A stretch of 64,000 nt of DNA, taken from positions 868,001 to 932,000 of the forward strand of contig CM053244.1 of the NCBI GenBank assembly GCA_028583405.1, read 5' to 3'. The notes under the pieces are model-generated. The model had not been told where the DNA came from, made no database searches, and saw only the letters and a program-made list of their open reading frames with translations. The translations under genes were made by a program, and so were the position numbers. Position 1 is the first letter of the stretch. Every line of letters begins with the position of its first letter. Shown here piece by piece: positions 46,551-57,007 of this stretch. Source of the DNA: Pogonophryne albipinna. Lineage: Eukaryota > Chordata > Actinopteri > Perciformes > Artedidraconidae.

Positions 46551-47725
46551 GGCGAGACACGGCAGGCAAAAACATCGTTTTTCAAGTACTGGTCAATTTT
46601 GAGATTTTGTGCTATTTTGATTCTATAACATGTTTTCTTTCAGGCTTTTGGAAGGAAAACGTACAAAATACACATTTAAGTGTTTATTTTACTATAGTTT
46701 GTCTATTTGCGTCTGTAGATTTCTCCTAAATTCACCAAAATTAGCATTCTAACGTAACATAAAGTACCGCGGCCGCTGTGTGCACCATGTCAACAGAGAT
46801 ATCGCTGGAAAGCTGTGTCTCTCCTGCACAATCTCATCGGATCCAAATATGGTCATTTCCTTTGTATCAGCAACCAATCGTGAAAGCACAAAGGGGTCTT
46901 AAACCAAGAAACGAAATCTCATTGGCTGGTGTCAATTTCTGACAACGTGATTCGTTCAGATGCGTCACGTGGTGTGCTAAAACACTTCCTGGTTAGCTTT
47001 CCGCTCGAAATTGAAATCTCAAAATGGCAAAAGAACGGCGAAAAAAACGTTCACAGAGAAGACGACAACAATTGTCACTTGCACGAAGCAAGGTTATTCA
47101 AAAAACAAATGACCCCGAACATGAAATACCTTCACGGAGTGCGTCGATGTGCAAGCTATCATCCAAAGAACAGGAGGGTTTAGCTAGCGCCTCACTGCAA
47201 TCTTTAAAGGTCGTTTTCTCAAAATGAGTTTTTTCTCCTACTCTGAGTTCGAAATTTCAACTTCAGTAGCACGTAGAGACACCAAATCTTCCAGTTATAT
47301 TCCTATCAATATTATGAAGGCTTTTACAGAAGGGTTTGTTCATATATCATTCATAGCCTGAATTATACAACATTTTATACCTAAAAACATGGCGAAAATT
47401 GATATTTTAGGGCTGTTGACAGTATTTTCTGATTTATGGAGTGATAAAGAGAGATATCCAATATCCCTTCTGTAAAAGCCTTAGATACTAATATGACTAC
47501 AATTTGAACCTGGCTTTATCCAAAGTTCAGATTTCGATTCCTGAAATGTGTTAAAATATGTGCATATTTAATGAGATAATGGATAATTTGCATATTTAAA
47601 CATGCTATTTCAGAAAACTTGTAATACAAAAGACAATTGCCTTATTGTAAGTAATTAACTGGAGAAATGTCTAGCTGATACCTTTAAGTTAAGAAAATTA
47701 CCCTATTCACCTGGGGTGTCTCGCC
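46551..47725. mobile_element. TTAA-flanked DNA transposon (TIR GGCGAGACAC)
   Basis: GGCGAGACAC at the left and GTGTCTCGCC at the right are inverted. TTAA lies immediately outside on both sides (46547-46550, 47726-47729). Exact TTAA targets are used by piggyBac and Kolobok elements; I cannot decide between them from the short ends. At 1,175 bp it is non-autonomous. It is inserted in the 5' part of ERV-2. A second, end-truncated relative is at 62108-62580. Confidence 0.85.
47024..47227 (+). CDS. Small basic ORF (67 aa) in the TTAA element
   Basis: ATG in a fair context (ctcaaaATGGC). The product begins MAKERRKKRSQRRRQQLSL, very rich in Arg/Lys, then becomes neutral and stops at 47225-47227. 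It may be the first exon of a transposase or of an accessory DNA-binding protein whose remaining exons were deleted. The 62.5-kb relative keeps the ATG context (taaATGGC) but is truncated right after it. Confidence 0.45.
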   Translation: MAKERRKKRSQRRRQQLSLARSKVIQKTNDPEHEIPSRSASMCKLSSKEQEGLASASLQSLKVVFSK

Positions 47726-49373
47726 TTAATTAGAAACTACTTGCAATTCTATCTCGGGGATGAAGCATGTGTTCATTTATAACACTTAGAATTAAACTTC
47801 AGAATTCTTTGTATCTTTCCCTAAGGTGTTTCCTCTATCTGTGTAATAATACTGTGCTACCAGCAGAGTGCGCTGTTGTAATTTCCAGCTCTATCCACTA
47901 GGGATAGCCGTTACAAAACGAACCTCTATTTAACAAGAAGTAGCTTATTTAATCCAGAAAATTACAATATGGTTAAACAATACAGCACAAAACCGCCAAA
48001 ACACATTTGCAAACAGGAATACTTCAAAAACCGCCAAAACACATTTGCAAACAAGAATAATCCAAAAATCAGCCTATACACTGTTGCCTGGTTAAATACT
48101 TCAAAACTCAGTTTGGAGTTTTAGAAAATACAACAATCCTTCCCTTCAATATCCAAAACCTGATTTAGCCTTCTAGTTACAACTGTGACAAGAAGTATGA
48201 TTCGTTCTTCACAAGATGGAGGTCAGGAAAATGCCTCATTGGAGTGAAACCAGCTGCATAAGAACAAACAAAGGAGTGCTTTGAATTTGCATTTCACGAA
48301 ATGGTGATTGCCCTATGTTTGTTTGTCAATATTTGGTGAAAACAAGATGGCAACTTATTTTCCAAAACCCCAACCTGAAGAACAAAGGGATTTGAAAATA
48401 CACCACTTGGCTTTCACAGGGGAGTTTTGAATAATGACTGGTTGATCTTTACTGTAGCATAAGGAGTCACTGGTGAGATATGTTGTAATCTAGAGCGTAC
48501 AACACAAACCAACACTGTTAGTTTAAAATTATAACACTTCTATGTATTTTACAATTAAAATTGAGCCTTAAACCCTTTACGTTATAGGCCTTAAACCGAA
48601 TTACGTAATATTTGACTTAGAGTCACTATGTTTTATCCGTTTCTATTAAAACACGCTATAATGGGACAAAGTAAGACGCTAATCAAACACAATCAGGAGA
48701 ATATCGTCTATCTAACGCACGAATGTCGCATTTCTCGTCGTAATACACTCGCAATGTTGTAAATAGAACAGAATAAACACTGATAAAGCCTTAAACTTTA
48801 CTCAGGCCTATTACAAGGACTTTTTTAGAACAGCCTTAAACTGCTGCTAGACAAACACTCACTTCAATTTCCTCAGCCTTAAACTGACTCGCGATGTCTC
48901 CTCTATTCTAACAGTCTTAAACTGTTTAATGAACTTAAATCATTTACGTTATAGGACTTAAACCTAAAAACGTAAGAAGAGACACCTCCTTGAAGTATGA
49001 GAAGTATGATCAGCCTTAAACTGAGTACACACACAATAATATAAAAAATAATAAAAAACACACACAAATTAATAGCATGCAAGAAATTTGAACTCACCCT
49101 GCTTGTGACAAAGCAACGCCACGTGGTATAGAATTCTTATTGTTATAAATGTGGTTGTTTTAACATTAATTTAGGCAGTCTTTCTCAGGAGTCCAACTTA
49201 CCAGACAGACACACACTCCTATTGTTCACTATGTAATCTATTGAAGATTTTGAATAAACAGGTACTTCTTTACCTTTCTTTATGGGCCCGAGTGTATATC
49301 TGCCAGCATTGTTCAAGCTCCTTTGAAAACTGCAACTACTCTCCGAGTGCAACAAGATCACGTCGGGGCCTAT
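47726..49373 (-). other. ERV-2 leader and 5' gag region, decayed
   Basis: No long frame. A 33-bp motif (aaaaccgccaaaacacatttgcaaac form) occurs twice in tandem at 47990-48052, and the plus strand has the repeated string ccttaaact many times between 48550 and 49030. A degenerate primer site (atcacgtcgggg on the plus strand, 49357-49368) resembles the 3' end of tRNA-Trp. Confidence 0.5.
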
Positions 49374-49708
49374 TGTTATACATTGATCGTTATTCTCGCG
49401 TCCAGGAGAGAAGCTTTAAAAGGAGACTAAATGGAGTCTCTGAGAAGGTTCAAATGGTACTTTAATTAATAAAAAAGGCACGGTAATGTTACAAGCAGGA
49501 GATTGTTCAGTCAGGAGAGAAAGGCTGCAGCTTCCTCTCCTTGGTGTGGCCGAGCAGAAGAGCCCTCACAAGCATTCGTCCTTCCCGCTTGCTGGCTGTT
49601 TGCTCCTCCTCTCTGGGAGCTGTAGTGACGTAGGAGACTTCCCCCTCGGTCTTCTGTGTCCGATATCGCGTTAAACAGAGGATTTTACATTCATTGCTTA
49701 CTTCCACA
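49374..49708 (-). mobile_element. Possible ERV-2 5' LTR
   Basis: Bounded on the minus strand by TGTGGAAG... and ...TATAACA and placed directly upstream of the primer-like site. There is no second copy in the window to confirm it, so the borders are inferred from TG/CA and position only. Confidence 0.35.
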
Positions 49709-49856
49709 TGCCTTTTCTCCTCCTTATCTCTTTCATAACTTTATATGTAATACATGTTAACGGCGTCAATAGCCACTTTAATGATACCAATGGACGGTAG
49801 TCCCGGATGTCGTCATGAAGGATTTTCAGAATAAAAGCTTGGTATTGAGAACTTCC

Positions 49857-49941
49857 GTTTTTTCCAGAATAAAATAGCATTTAAACTGACGGTATTTTTA
49901 AGCTACATTATGCTATTAAACATTGATTTTAATTTCTAACA
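49857..49941 (+). repeat. 85-bp direct repeat, right copy, flanking ERV-2
   Basis: Partner of 41948-42032. After it the sequence continues with hAT-4/satellite DNA. Confidence 0.92.
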
Positions 49942-50061
49942 AAAGCGATAGGTCGCTTTTTCTGTCAATCATGTAAACTCCTGAATTAAGTGGCAGGGAG
50001 GCCAAGGGAGGAGGGATCAAAACCTGTTTTGTCTATTTTAACGGAGCTGGATTTTTTTTTT

Positions 50062-52330
50062 ATGAATGACTCGCGATCTACCAGCATTGCCCCCGCGGTC
50101 GACGTACTGGGCACCTCTGCCGTACAATGAGTATGTTAGGACGATAAATATTGCCGCCGTCAATCAAAACGTACTCGCAAAAAGGCGGGGCTTAGAAAGA
50201 AATGCTCATAACTCATCAACAATGTATCCAAACATCACAGATTTTGGTAAATAGGTTCAGTCTGTCTTGGGGAATAGGCACACCAAAGCATTTTCATTTT
50301 GGACAATAGGGGGCGCCAAAAACAGCACCAATTTATAACTCAAGAGCGGATGGACTGATTTTTTTTTTTTTTTACACACATACTCTCGGGCTGACTCAGA
50401 TTGAAAGTGTCACAACAAATCCAGAATGTGGGCGTGGCCTATACATTTTTTTTAAATTGCGATAGCATAAAATGAGCTTCGGACGTAAAACTTGGAACAC
50501 ACGTCAGAGCCCACGACCTTTTCGAGAATGTAAAAAAAAAACGTAATTTTTCAAAAAAACTGCTCACTAGCGCCCCCTATTGTGTGGTAGTCACGAATTT
50601 TGGCACAGACATTCCTCATGGAATTGCGGACATATTTGTCATTGGCTTCCATTAGCCCCGCCCCCCAAGAAGTCGGCCATTTTGAAAAATGTGCGATTTT
50701 CAAGCATTTTAAGCACATTCTTGCGAACTCCTCCTGGGGGAATCATCGGAAAAATTCCAATCCAGGACACCTTCAGCCCCTATCCAATATGATGCTAAAT
50801 TGAGAATAACATTTTTGATAGCTCAATCGTGGAGGTCGTAAGCTAACAGTGAATACACCATTTTTTTTTTATGAATGACTCGCGATCTACCAGCATTGCC
50901 CCCGCGGTCGACGTACTGGGCACCTCTGCCGTACAATGAGTATGTTAGGACGATAAATATTGCCGCCGTCAATCAAAACGTACTCGCAAAAAGGCGGGGC
51001 TTAGAAAGAAATGCTCATAACTCATCAACAATGTATCCAAACATCACAGATTTTGGTAAATAGGTTCAGTCTGTCTTGGGGAATAGGCACACCAAAGCAT
51101 TTTCATTTTGGACAATAGGGGGCGCCAAAAACAGCACCAATTTATAACTCAAGAGCGGATGGACTGATTTTTTTTTTTTTTTTACACACATACTCTCGGG
51201 CTGACTCAGATTGAAAGTGTCACAACAAATCCAGAATGTGGGCGTGGCCTATACATTTTTTTTAAATTGCGATAGCATAAAATGAGCTTCGGACGTAAAA
51301 CTTGGAACACACGTCAGAGCCCACGACCTTTTCGAGAATGTAAAAAAAAAACGTAATTTTTCAAAAAAACTGCTCACTAGCGCCCCCTATTGTGTGGTAG
51401 TCACGAATTTTGGCACAGACATTCCTCATGGAATTGCGGACATATTTGTCATTGGCTTCCATTAGCCGCGCCCCCCGAAAAAGTCGGCCATTTTGAAAAA
51501 TGTGCGATTTTCAAGCATTTTAAGCACATTCTTGCGAACTCCTCCTGGGGGAATCATCGGAAAAATTCCAATCCAGGACACCTTCAGCCCCTATCCAATA
51601 TGATGCTAAATTGAGAATAACATTTTTGATAGCTCAATCGTGGAGGTCGTAAGCTAACAGTGAATACACCATTTTTTTTTTATGAATGACTCGCGATCTA
51701 CCAGCATTGCCCCCGCGGTCGACGTACTGGGCACCTCTGCCGTACAATGAGTATGTTAGGACGATAAATATTGCCGCCGTCAATCAAAACGTACTCGCAA
51801 AAAGGCGGGGCTTAGAAAGAAATGCTCATAACTCATCAACAATGTATCCAAACATCACAGATTTTGGTAAATAGGTTCAGTCTGTCTTGGGGAATAGGCA
51901 CACCAAAGCATTTTCATTTTGGACAATAGGGGGCGCCAAAAACAGCACCAATTTATAACTCAAGAGCGGATGGACTGATTTTTTTTTTTTTTTTACACAC
52001 ATACTCTCGGGCTGACTCAGATTGAAAGTGTCACAACAAATCCAGAATGTGGGCGTGGCCTATACATTTTTTTTAAATTGCGATAGCATAAAATGAGCTT
52101 CGGACGTAAAACTTGGAACACACGTCAGAGCCCACGACCTTTTCGAGAATGTAAAAAAAAAACGTAATTTTTCAAAAAAACTGCTCACTAGCGCCCCCTA
52201 TTGTGTGGTAGTCACGAATTTTGGCACAGACATTCCTCATGGAATTCAGCCCCTATCCAATATGATGCTAAATTGAGAATAACATTTTTGATAGCTCAAT
52301 CGTGGAGGTCGTAAGCTAACAGTGAATACA
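50062..52330 (+). repeat. 810-bp satellite array, three units
   Basis: Units start at 50062, 50871 and 51682 (periods 809 and 811). They are nearly identical, differing in poly-T length and a few bases such as cgccccccaagaag versus cgccccccgaaaaag. The third unit lacks about 180 bp (jump at about 52247 from ggaatt to cagcccctatcc). The units contain gggggcgccaaaaac and agcgccccctattg, motifs of a very common teleost repeat family. Confidence 0.93.
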
Positions 52331-52985
52331 CCATTTTTGACGATTGACATGCAAATTACTCCAAACTACTCGGATATAGTTATTCCGATATTCACGAAAC
52401 GCTGTACACATATTGCTATTATGATTGCACACATATTTCAAATTGCCTTCCATTAGCCCCGCCCCCCAGAAAGTCGGCCATTTTGAAATATGTGCATTTT
52501 TCAGCCATTTTAAGCACATTCTTGCGAACTCCTCCTAGTGGAATGATCGGAAAAATTCCAATGCAGGACAGGTTCAGTCCCTGGCCAATGTCATGAAGAA
52601 TTGCGGATTACATTTTTGATAAATCAATCATGGAGGTCGTAAGCTAACAGCGAATACACCATTTTTGACGATTTACATGTCGCAAATTACTCCAAACTAC
52701 TCGGATATAGTTATTCCGATATTCACGAAATGCTGTATACATATTGCTATTATGATTGCACACATATTTCAAATTGCCATCCATTAGCCCCGCCCCCCAG
52801 AAAGTCGGCCATTTTGAAAAATGTGCATTTTAAGGACATTTCTGCAAACTCCTCATAGGGGAATGATCGGAAAAATTCCAATCCAGGACAACTTCAGCGC
52901 ATATCCAATGTCATGCTACATTGAGAAGGAATAGTCCTTCGCTCAAACGGGGAGCTCGTAGGCTAACGGAGAATGTACCATTTTT
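52331..52985 (+). repeat. Diverged ~330-bp satellite sub-units
   Basis: Two shorter, older units related to the right part of the 810-bp unit (tcggccattttgaaa, gaatgatcggaaaaattcca, gtcgtaagctaacag), with cggatatagttattccgata in each. They mark the edge of the array where homogenisation has stopped. Confidence 0.8.
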
Positions 52986-54430
52986 GACCAATTATATGTC
53001 AGATAAGCTACTGAGACCTGCCTGTCTGCCTGGCACATCAACTCTCACACACACACACAAACAGACACACAAACACACACACCTACTGTTAGTCCAACAA
53101 CGCCCTTTGCTGGCGGCATATTCATTACAACAGACACCTATACACTCCCTAACCCTACTCTTTATTTGTAGATATCTCCTAAAGCCTACAAATAAAGTGT
53201 GAAATGTAGGCCTGTTACATTTATTATTGAGCAATATATATTATACACACTGTTCTGCTTTCTGCACTGACCTCAGCAGCTGTTCTCAATGTAAACATCG
53301 CGTCACAATGAAAGCAGTTGTATTGAAAAAAAAATAGCCTAACATCCAGGGGACATGTGATTAGTGAGTAAACAAACGGTAAAGGGCAGAAAGTCTGATG
53401 CACATTTGATCATCTCAAATAACTTATAATCACAACGGGAACAGTTTGCAGAGTTGTGCTTCGTTGACAGAAGTCCAGCCATGGGTCACACCTCTTTTAA
53501 ACATCACTGTTGGCTGAAATCGTCTCAGGAGAATACTTCAGTGTATCCTCGGCTCCTCCAGACAGCCTCCTCCATAATCGATCCTCGACGAGCCTTGAGA
53601 GAAATTTGTTTTCCTTCGAGACGGCGCGCCAACATCCGTTTCCGGGTTGCTGCCGGAGGACCTGGGAGTCTGGGACGCGAAAATTATAGAAATGAGAAAC
53701 GGCTCATTTCCCAGGACTCACGTGCGTCTGCTTGACGCCGGGACGACCGGCTGCCCTCCCCGGCAGGCGCACGGACGCGAGGGCCCGCTCATCACTGCGC
53801 GCACATGTGCGACCGCAGTTTTAATTATTATTACAAAGGGGCGGACTGGCCATCTGTTGAACTTTCCTGTCGGCTCCCAGACCGTAGTCGAGGAGGGCAG
53901 AAGCAACAAGCTTCAGGTTCAATAACCCACTTTAGCTTAAATGACTGGAGAGAGGCGAGCTCTTCTTGGGAGGCCATTGCATTTATTTAGCTGTTCTTCT
54001 GTTTCACAAAATACATCACAGACCTGTTTTTCTGCTTCCTCATTTCACTTCCAGAAACATACACACGTTCCCTCACTGTCGCTCTACCATCCACACAAAC
54101 ACATGCACAAGCCACACCCCTCTCTCTCTCTCTTAAAGGGACAGCGATCTCATCTCACTCTGCATGACCCTAATATCATAACATGTGTGTTCTGGAGAAT
54201 CACAGAACGGACGATCGTCCTTATTATTATGCCGTTTAAACCAATCATTTAAATGTGTTTGTTAAATTCAGCATCATGTAAGTTGCTTTGACAAGGCTCC
54301 CCCCGCCTTCCTGTTGATAGTTCACGAGCGTCAACCCCCCCCCCCCCCTTGATAATTCTCGATCGTTGGCACGCTGATAACAATTATTTTTTTTAATGGC
54401 ACTTCATATCAAAAAGGTTGCCGACCCCTG
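52986..54430. other. hAT-4 right arm
   Basis: Non-coding; includes a (CA)n-rich stretch (53045-53080), a C-run at 54336-54348 and the right terminus. The open stretches at 53454-53990 have no recognised domain. Confidence 0.5.
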
Positions 54431-54438
54431 GTATAGAG

Positions 54439-55300
54439 ATTTGCTTTGGAGTTATAAAAAATCTAACACAATTTCTCCAAGAAAAGTCCCTCCACAGTTG
54501 TGAGGCTGTTGTAGTGATTTGTGTTTTGATTATATTTGTCCATTCCTCAGGGGCAATGACAATTCCCAGTTCCCTTTCCCACTTCACCTTTATGTAATTT
54601 GTTGAGTGGCCTCTCAGTTCAACTATGCATTTGTATAGCTCACCTACGATCTTTCTGGATAATTTTGCATTAGAATTAGAATTGGGAGGGATGAAACCCC
54701 TCTTTAATGGTCACAAATGCAGAGCACACAGCACACACAGTGAAATGTGTTCTCTGCTTTTAACCCATCCTAGTACCAGCAGCAGTGGGCAGCTATTGTA
54801 CAGTGCCCGGGGAGCAATGGGAGTGAGGGGGGAAGGGGGATGTCCGGTGCCTTGCTCAAGGGCACCACGGCAGGGCAGGAGGTGAACTGGTACCTCTCCA
54901 AGTAGAAGTCCACACTCCATATTTAGGTCTGGTCCGGGACTTGAACCGGCGACCCTACGGCTCACAGTCCAAGCTCCTACTGACTGAGTCACTGCCGGAC
55001 AAATTATAAGCCCTAATAAAAATTTGAGTGATGACCGATACATTACCTGGCATGTATCCTTTGATGTTCTTATCAAAATAGTGTAGAATTTGGAGAAATC
55101 CTGCTGGGCAAGGCCATGTCTTTCTGACATCGTTTTAAAATCTATAAATTCTTGATTATCAACCAACACACAAAGTGCTGTAATTCCTTGCCTCATCCAT
55201 TGAATGATGAACCTTGTGTCATTAACAGCTGGTTTGAAATATGGGTCGTGAGTCGGCCACATTAAGATTCGTAGATCTCCATAGAAAACCGAACCCACCG
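54439..55300 (-). pseudogene. L1-like LINE, ORF2 C-terminal part upstream of hAT-4
   Basis: The minus strand reads WPTHDPYFKPAVNDTRF, then WMRQGITAL...FIDFKTMSERHGL, is broken by a SINE (54690-54999), and continues KWERELGIVIAPEEWTNII...CVRFFITPKQIS. That order fits the thumb/C-terminal part of L1-type ORF2 (...W...G...F..F..L...Y.L..., WE.DLG, then ...ITP.R...). The next residues are at 41650 (CW..CG), so hAT-4 inserted in the middle of the frame. No reverse-transcriptase core is present upstream; the element is 5'-truncated. Confidence 0.72.
54690..54999 (-). mobile_element. tRNA-derived SINE in the L1 remnant
   Basis: The minus strand starts CCGGCAGTGACTCAGTCAG with an A box (TGACTCAGTCAGTAGG, 54992-54977). 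It continues to a B box (GGTTCAAGTCC, 54946-54936), so it carries an RNA polymerase III promoter of tRNA type. The body ends with gccttgctcaagggcaccac and a tail near 54690. Confidence 0.85.
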
Positions 55301-56604
55301 ACTTGGGATTTCATATTGTTTGGGTCAATATCACCATACGGTGCATTTGAGACTTCCCCATTTCTAAAAAAAAAAGCTGAGATTTTCCATTGCACTTCAT
55401 ATTCATTGTATTAAGTATATGTTATGCTGTTAGAAATGGATGTTGGTCAAGCTCCCACACTTTTTATAAATGAGCAGCAAGCAGACAATGTACATGCAAA
55501 CAGCAAAATGAATCCACCCTGTCATGGACACATTCAAAGTAGAGTAAACACATTGTAATTACATAGTGATTATAAAATGTACATTTTCAGAAAGCAATTT
55601 AGTCCCTTTCTCAACAATATATTTTAGTTAATGGAAAAAGTATTTGGATAATAATGACATTATGGCAAACTATTTGTTTCTCTATAAAATCTGCGAGAGT
55701 TGCACTTTATTTTCTAAATAAAATCTAACAAAGATATCTGGTCAAACTTTCAAACAATACTATTTGGCCCTTATTTGTAAGAAAGGAATCACACAAAAGG
55801 TTTTGGTAAAATATTTTGTTTATTTTCATAAAACATGAAAACGACAGGGTGGACAATGACATGACAGGGTGGACCTTGGGCATGATAGGGTGGAGACATT
55901 GTGAAATGTCATTGAATGGCCTCATAAATGCAATAAATCTAAAGGAAATTATGTAAAAGAATATGTCAGAGGTCCTTTTCCCATGTAGGGGGAAATTACC
56001 AGTTGAACAGACTGGTTTTGATCCACTTTACCTGCATGCGGCCACTGAATAAAGAACATTAATGTGGCCTTCTTGTGTTAAATTCTGTTCATCATTCTGC
56101 ACAGTGAAAGTCAAACATTCAACTGTAGAACAAGAAGAACAATTTTTTTACAGAGGGATCACTTAGACGCGTTTCCAAAACAGTCTCTCCCTTTCTGCAG
56201 AGACATGGCTCATTTCTGTAGTTGCTCTTCCACATACTTTACTGAGGCCTTTGGCCTCAACTAATATACAGTACTCAGCAACCTGTTCCTGTTTTGTTTT
56301 CTTCAGCCTATGTATCTGTATGATTATTATTACTTTTTGTTTTGTTACTTCCCATTGTAAAGCGTCCTTGGGTTTCGTGAAAGGCGCTATATAAATTGAA
56401 ATTATTATTATTCCAAGCAGACGCTTCAATCTGTACTGAGCGCTTGTTCAGAGCCTGTGGTTCTGGTATTAGGCAAAGTATATGCCAGTCATAGTACCAA
56501 CATATGTCCTCCCGGGGACTTGGCCAATGAAACTTGTTTATGCCATTGCGGTGCATACACTTAACTTTCACACAGTGCCCTTCTGCATCCATGATGAAAC
56601 CTGG
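55301..56604. other. Non-coding stretch with repeat fragments
   Basis: A short motif acagggtgga occurs three times near 55845-55895. At 56330-56415 lies a retroposon tail (aaagcgtccttgggtttcgt ... ggcgctatataaat, then (att)n). No gene is seen. Confidence 0.5.
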
Positions 56605-57007
56605 TGTTGCGACCTGGCTCAAAAGGCCACAACAAAAAGGAGACACAACATGTCAACGGGTAGGTAAAGGTGTTTATTTAAGACAAACAAATCAAATCCA
56701 GTAAAGTATGAGGTGTGGATGTCAGTGGTATCAGTAATGTAAATGCAGGGTGAGGATTGTATGGACATGTATGTGTGTGAGAGTGTTGAAGTGCACAAAG
56801 TAAAGCAACTGAAGAAACTCCTACTATACTCAACAAAACCGGTGTGCCTGCAGGGAGAAGCAGAGAGAGCACAGAGAGGAGCAGAGAGGCATTAAATAGC
56901 TGCAGGACACCAGACCCAGGTGCCCTGAGTTACTGCAATCACCAATCACCACAGCACAGACAGGACAGCCACCTCCTCTCTACTGATGAACCCACAGGGG
57001 CATCACA
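56605..57007 (-). mobile_element. 3' LTR of a Ty3/gypsy-like element
   Basis: On the minus strand it runs TGTGATGCCCC... to ...GGTCGCAACA, 403 bp. A polyadenylation signal AAATAAA lies near 56675. A purine tract (AAGGGGGGGG, 57019-57009) precedes it. No matching 5' LTR was found upstream of the Gag start. Confidence 0.8.

Noticed and set aside
53454..53990. Overlapping plus-strand frames in the hAT-4 right arm
   Set aside because: No conserved hAT motif and no consistent exon borders; GC-rich sequence explains the open frames.
54902..54999. A tRNA gene on the minus strand
   Set aside because: The A and B boxes are present but the sequence continues as a SINE body with the typical teleost motifs; it is a tRNA-derived SINE, not a functional tRNA.
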